Shown here: piece after piece, positions 14,059-14,082 of the stretch
Numbering within the stretch: position 1 is the first letter of the stretch
Layout: every line of letters starts with the position of its first letter
NCBI GenBank assembly: GCA_050260515.1
Contig: JBLNCI010000046.1
Span: forward strand, 1-14,082
Reading direction: 5' to 3'
From: DATJIG01 sp050260515
GTDB taxonomy: Bacteria > Pseudomonadota > Alphaproteobacteria > SMXQ01
Length of the DNA: 14,082 nt
The notes under the pieces: generated by a model
Told to the model about the DNA's origin: nothing
The model's input: the letters and a program-made list of their open reading frames with translations, nothing else
Databases searched by the model: none
Program-made: the position numbers and the translations under genes

Positions 14059-14082
14059 GTGGATTTCGCTAATCCGCTGACG
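14059..14082 (+). CDS. start of a truncated gene (first eight codons)
   Basis: A GTG at 14059 opens a frame reading MDFANPLT to the window edge. It is preceded by GGAGAAGG five bases upstream, a very good ribosome binding site. Eight residues are too few to name a family. The alternative is that this is chance and the region is non-coding. Confidence 0.4.

Overview
The window looks like a high-GC alphaproteobacterial chromosome. The codon use, the palindromic intergenic repeats (TTTCGTCAT...CCCGCG type, and CCCTCTCCCC hairpins) and a Bug/TctC-type solute receptor suggest Rhizobiales or Rhodospirillales (for example Bradyrhizobium- or Reyranella-like). Genus is inference. No rRNA, tRNA, CRISPR array, integrase or transposase was seen.

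Layout. 1-266: cluster of palindromic repeats. 267-734 (-): host-attachment-family protein, divergent from guaB. 896-3987 (+): guaB and guaA, 14 bp apart, the two IMP-to-GMP steps, with a plausible promoter at 841-868. 3988 to about 7500: a lower-GC accessory island directly downstream of guaA. It holds a minus-strand pair, a DUF5131 (phage Gp37/Gp68-like) protein with a C-x6-C-x2-C motif and a TcmP (three-Cys-motif partner) protein 18 bp later. A plus-strand FRG-domain protein starts divergently from this pair. The intergenic region between them carries two strong inverted repeats, one overlapping the DUF5131 start. 7674-9302 (+): ABC-F ATPase, back in high-GC housekeeping sequence. 9444-9602 (+): an easily missed 52-residue ORF. 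9668-10384 (-): GST-family protein. 10575-11844 (+): small two-helix membrane protein and an ornithine cyclodeaminase/mu-crystallin family protein. 12098-13177 (+): periplasmic TctC/Bug-type solute-binding protein. 13178-13680: second cluster of repeats and terminator-like hairpins. 13681-14058: no convincing gene, but a perfect 16-bp palindrome and a spaced direct repeat. 14059-14082: probable first eight codons of a gene that leaves the window.

Most of the window is ordinary chromosome. The part worth attention is the guaA-adjacent island: DUF5131 + TcmP facing an FRG protein through a palindrome-rich intergenic region. Each protein belongs to a recognisable but functionally unresolved family. 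Their position next to a known island hotspot and their foreign base composition make a defence or mobile-element conflict role a reasonable hypothesis, but nothing in the sequence proves it.
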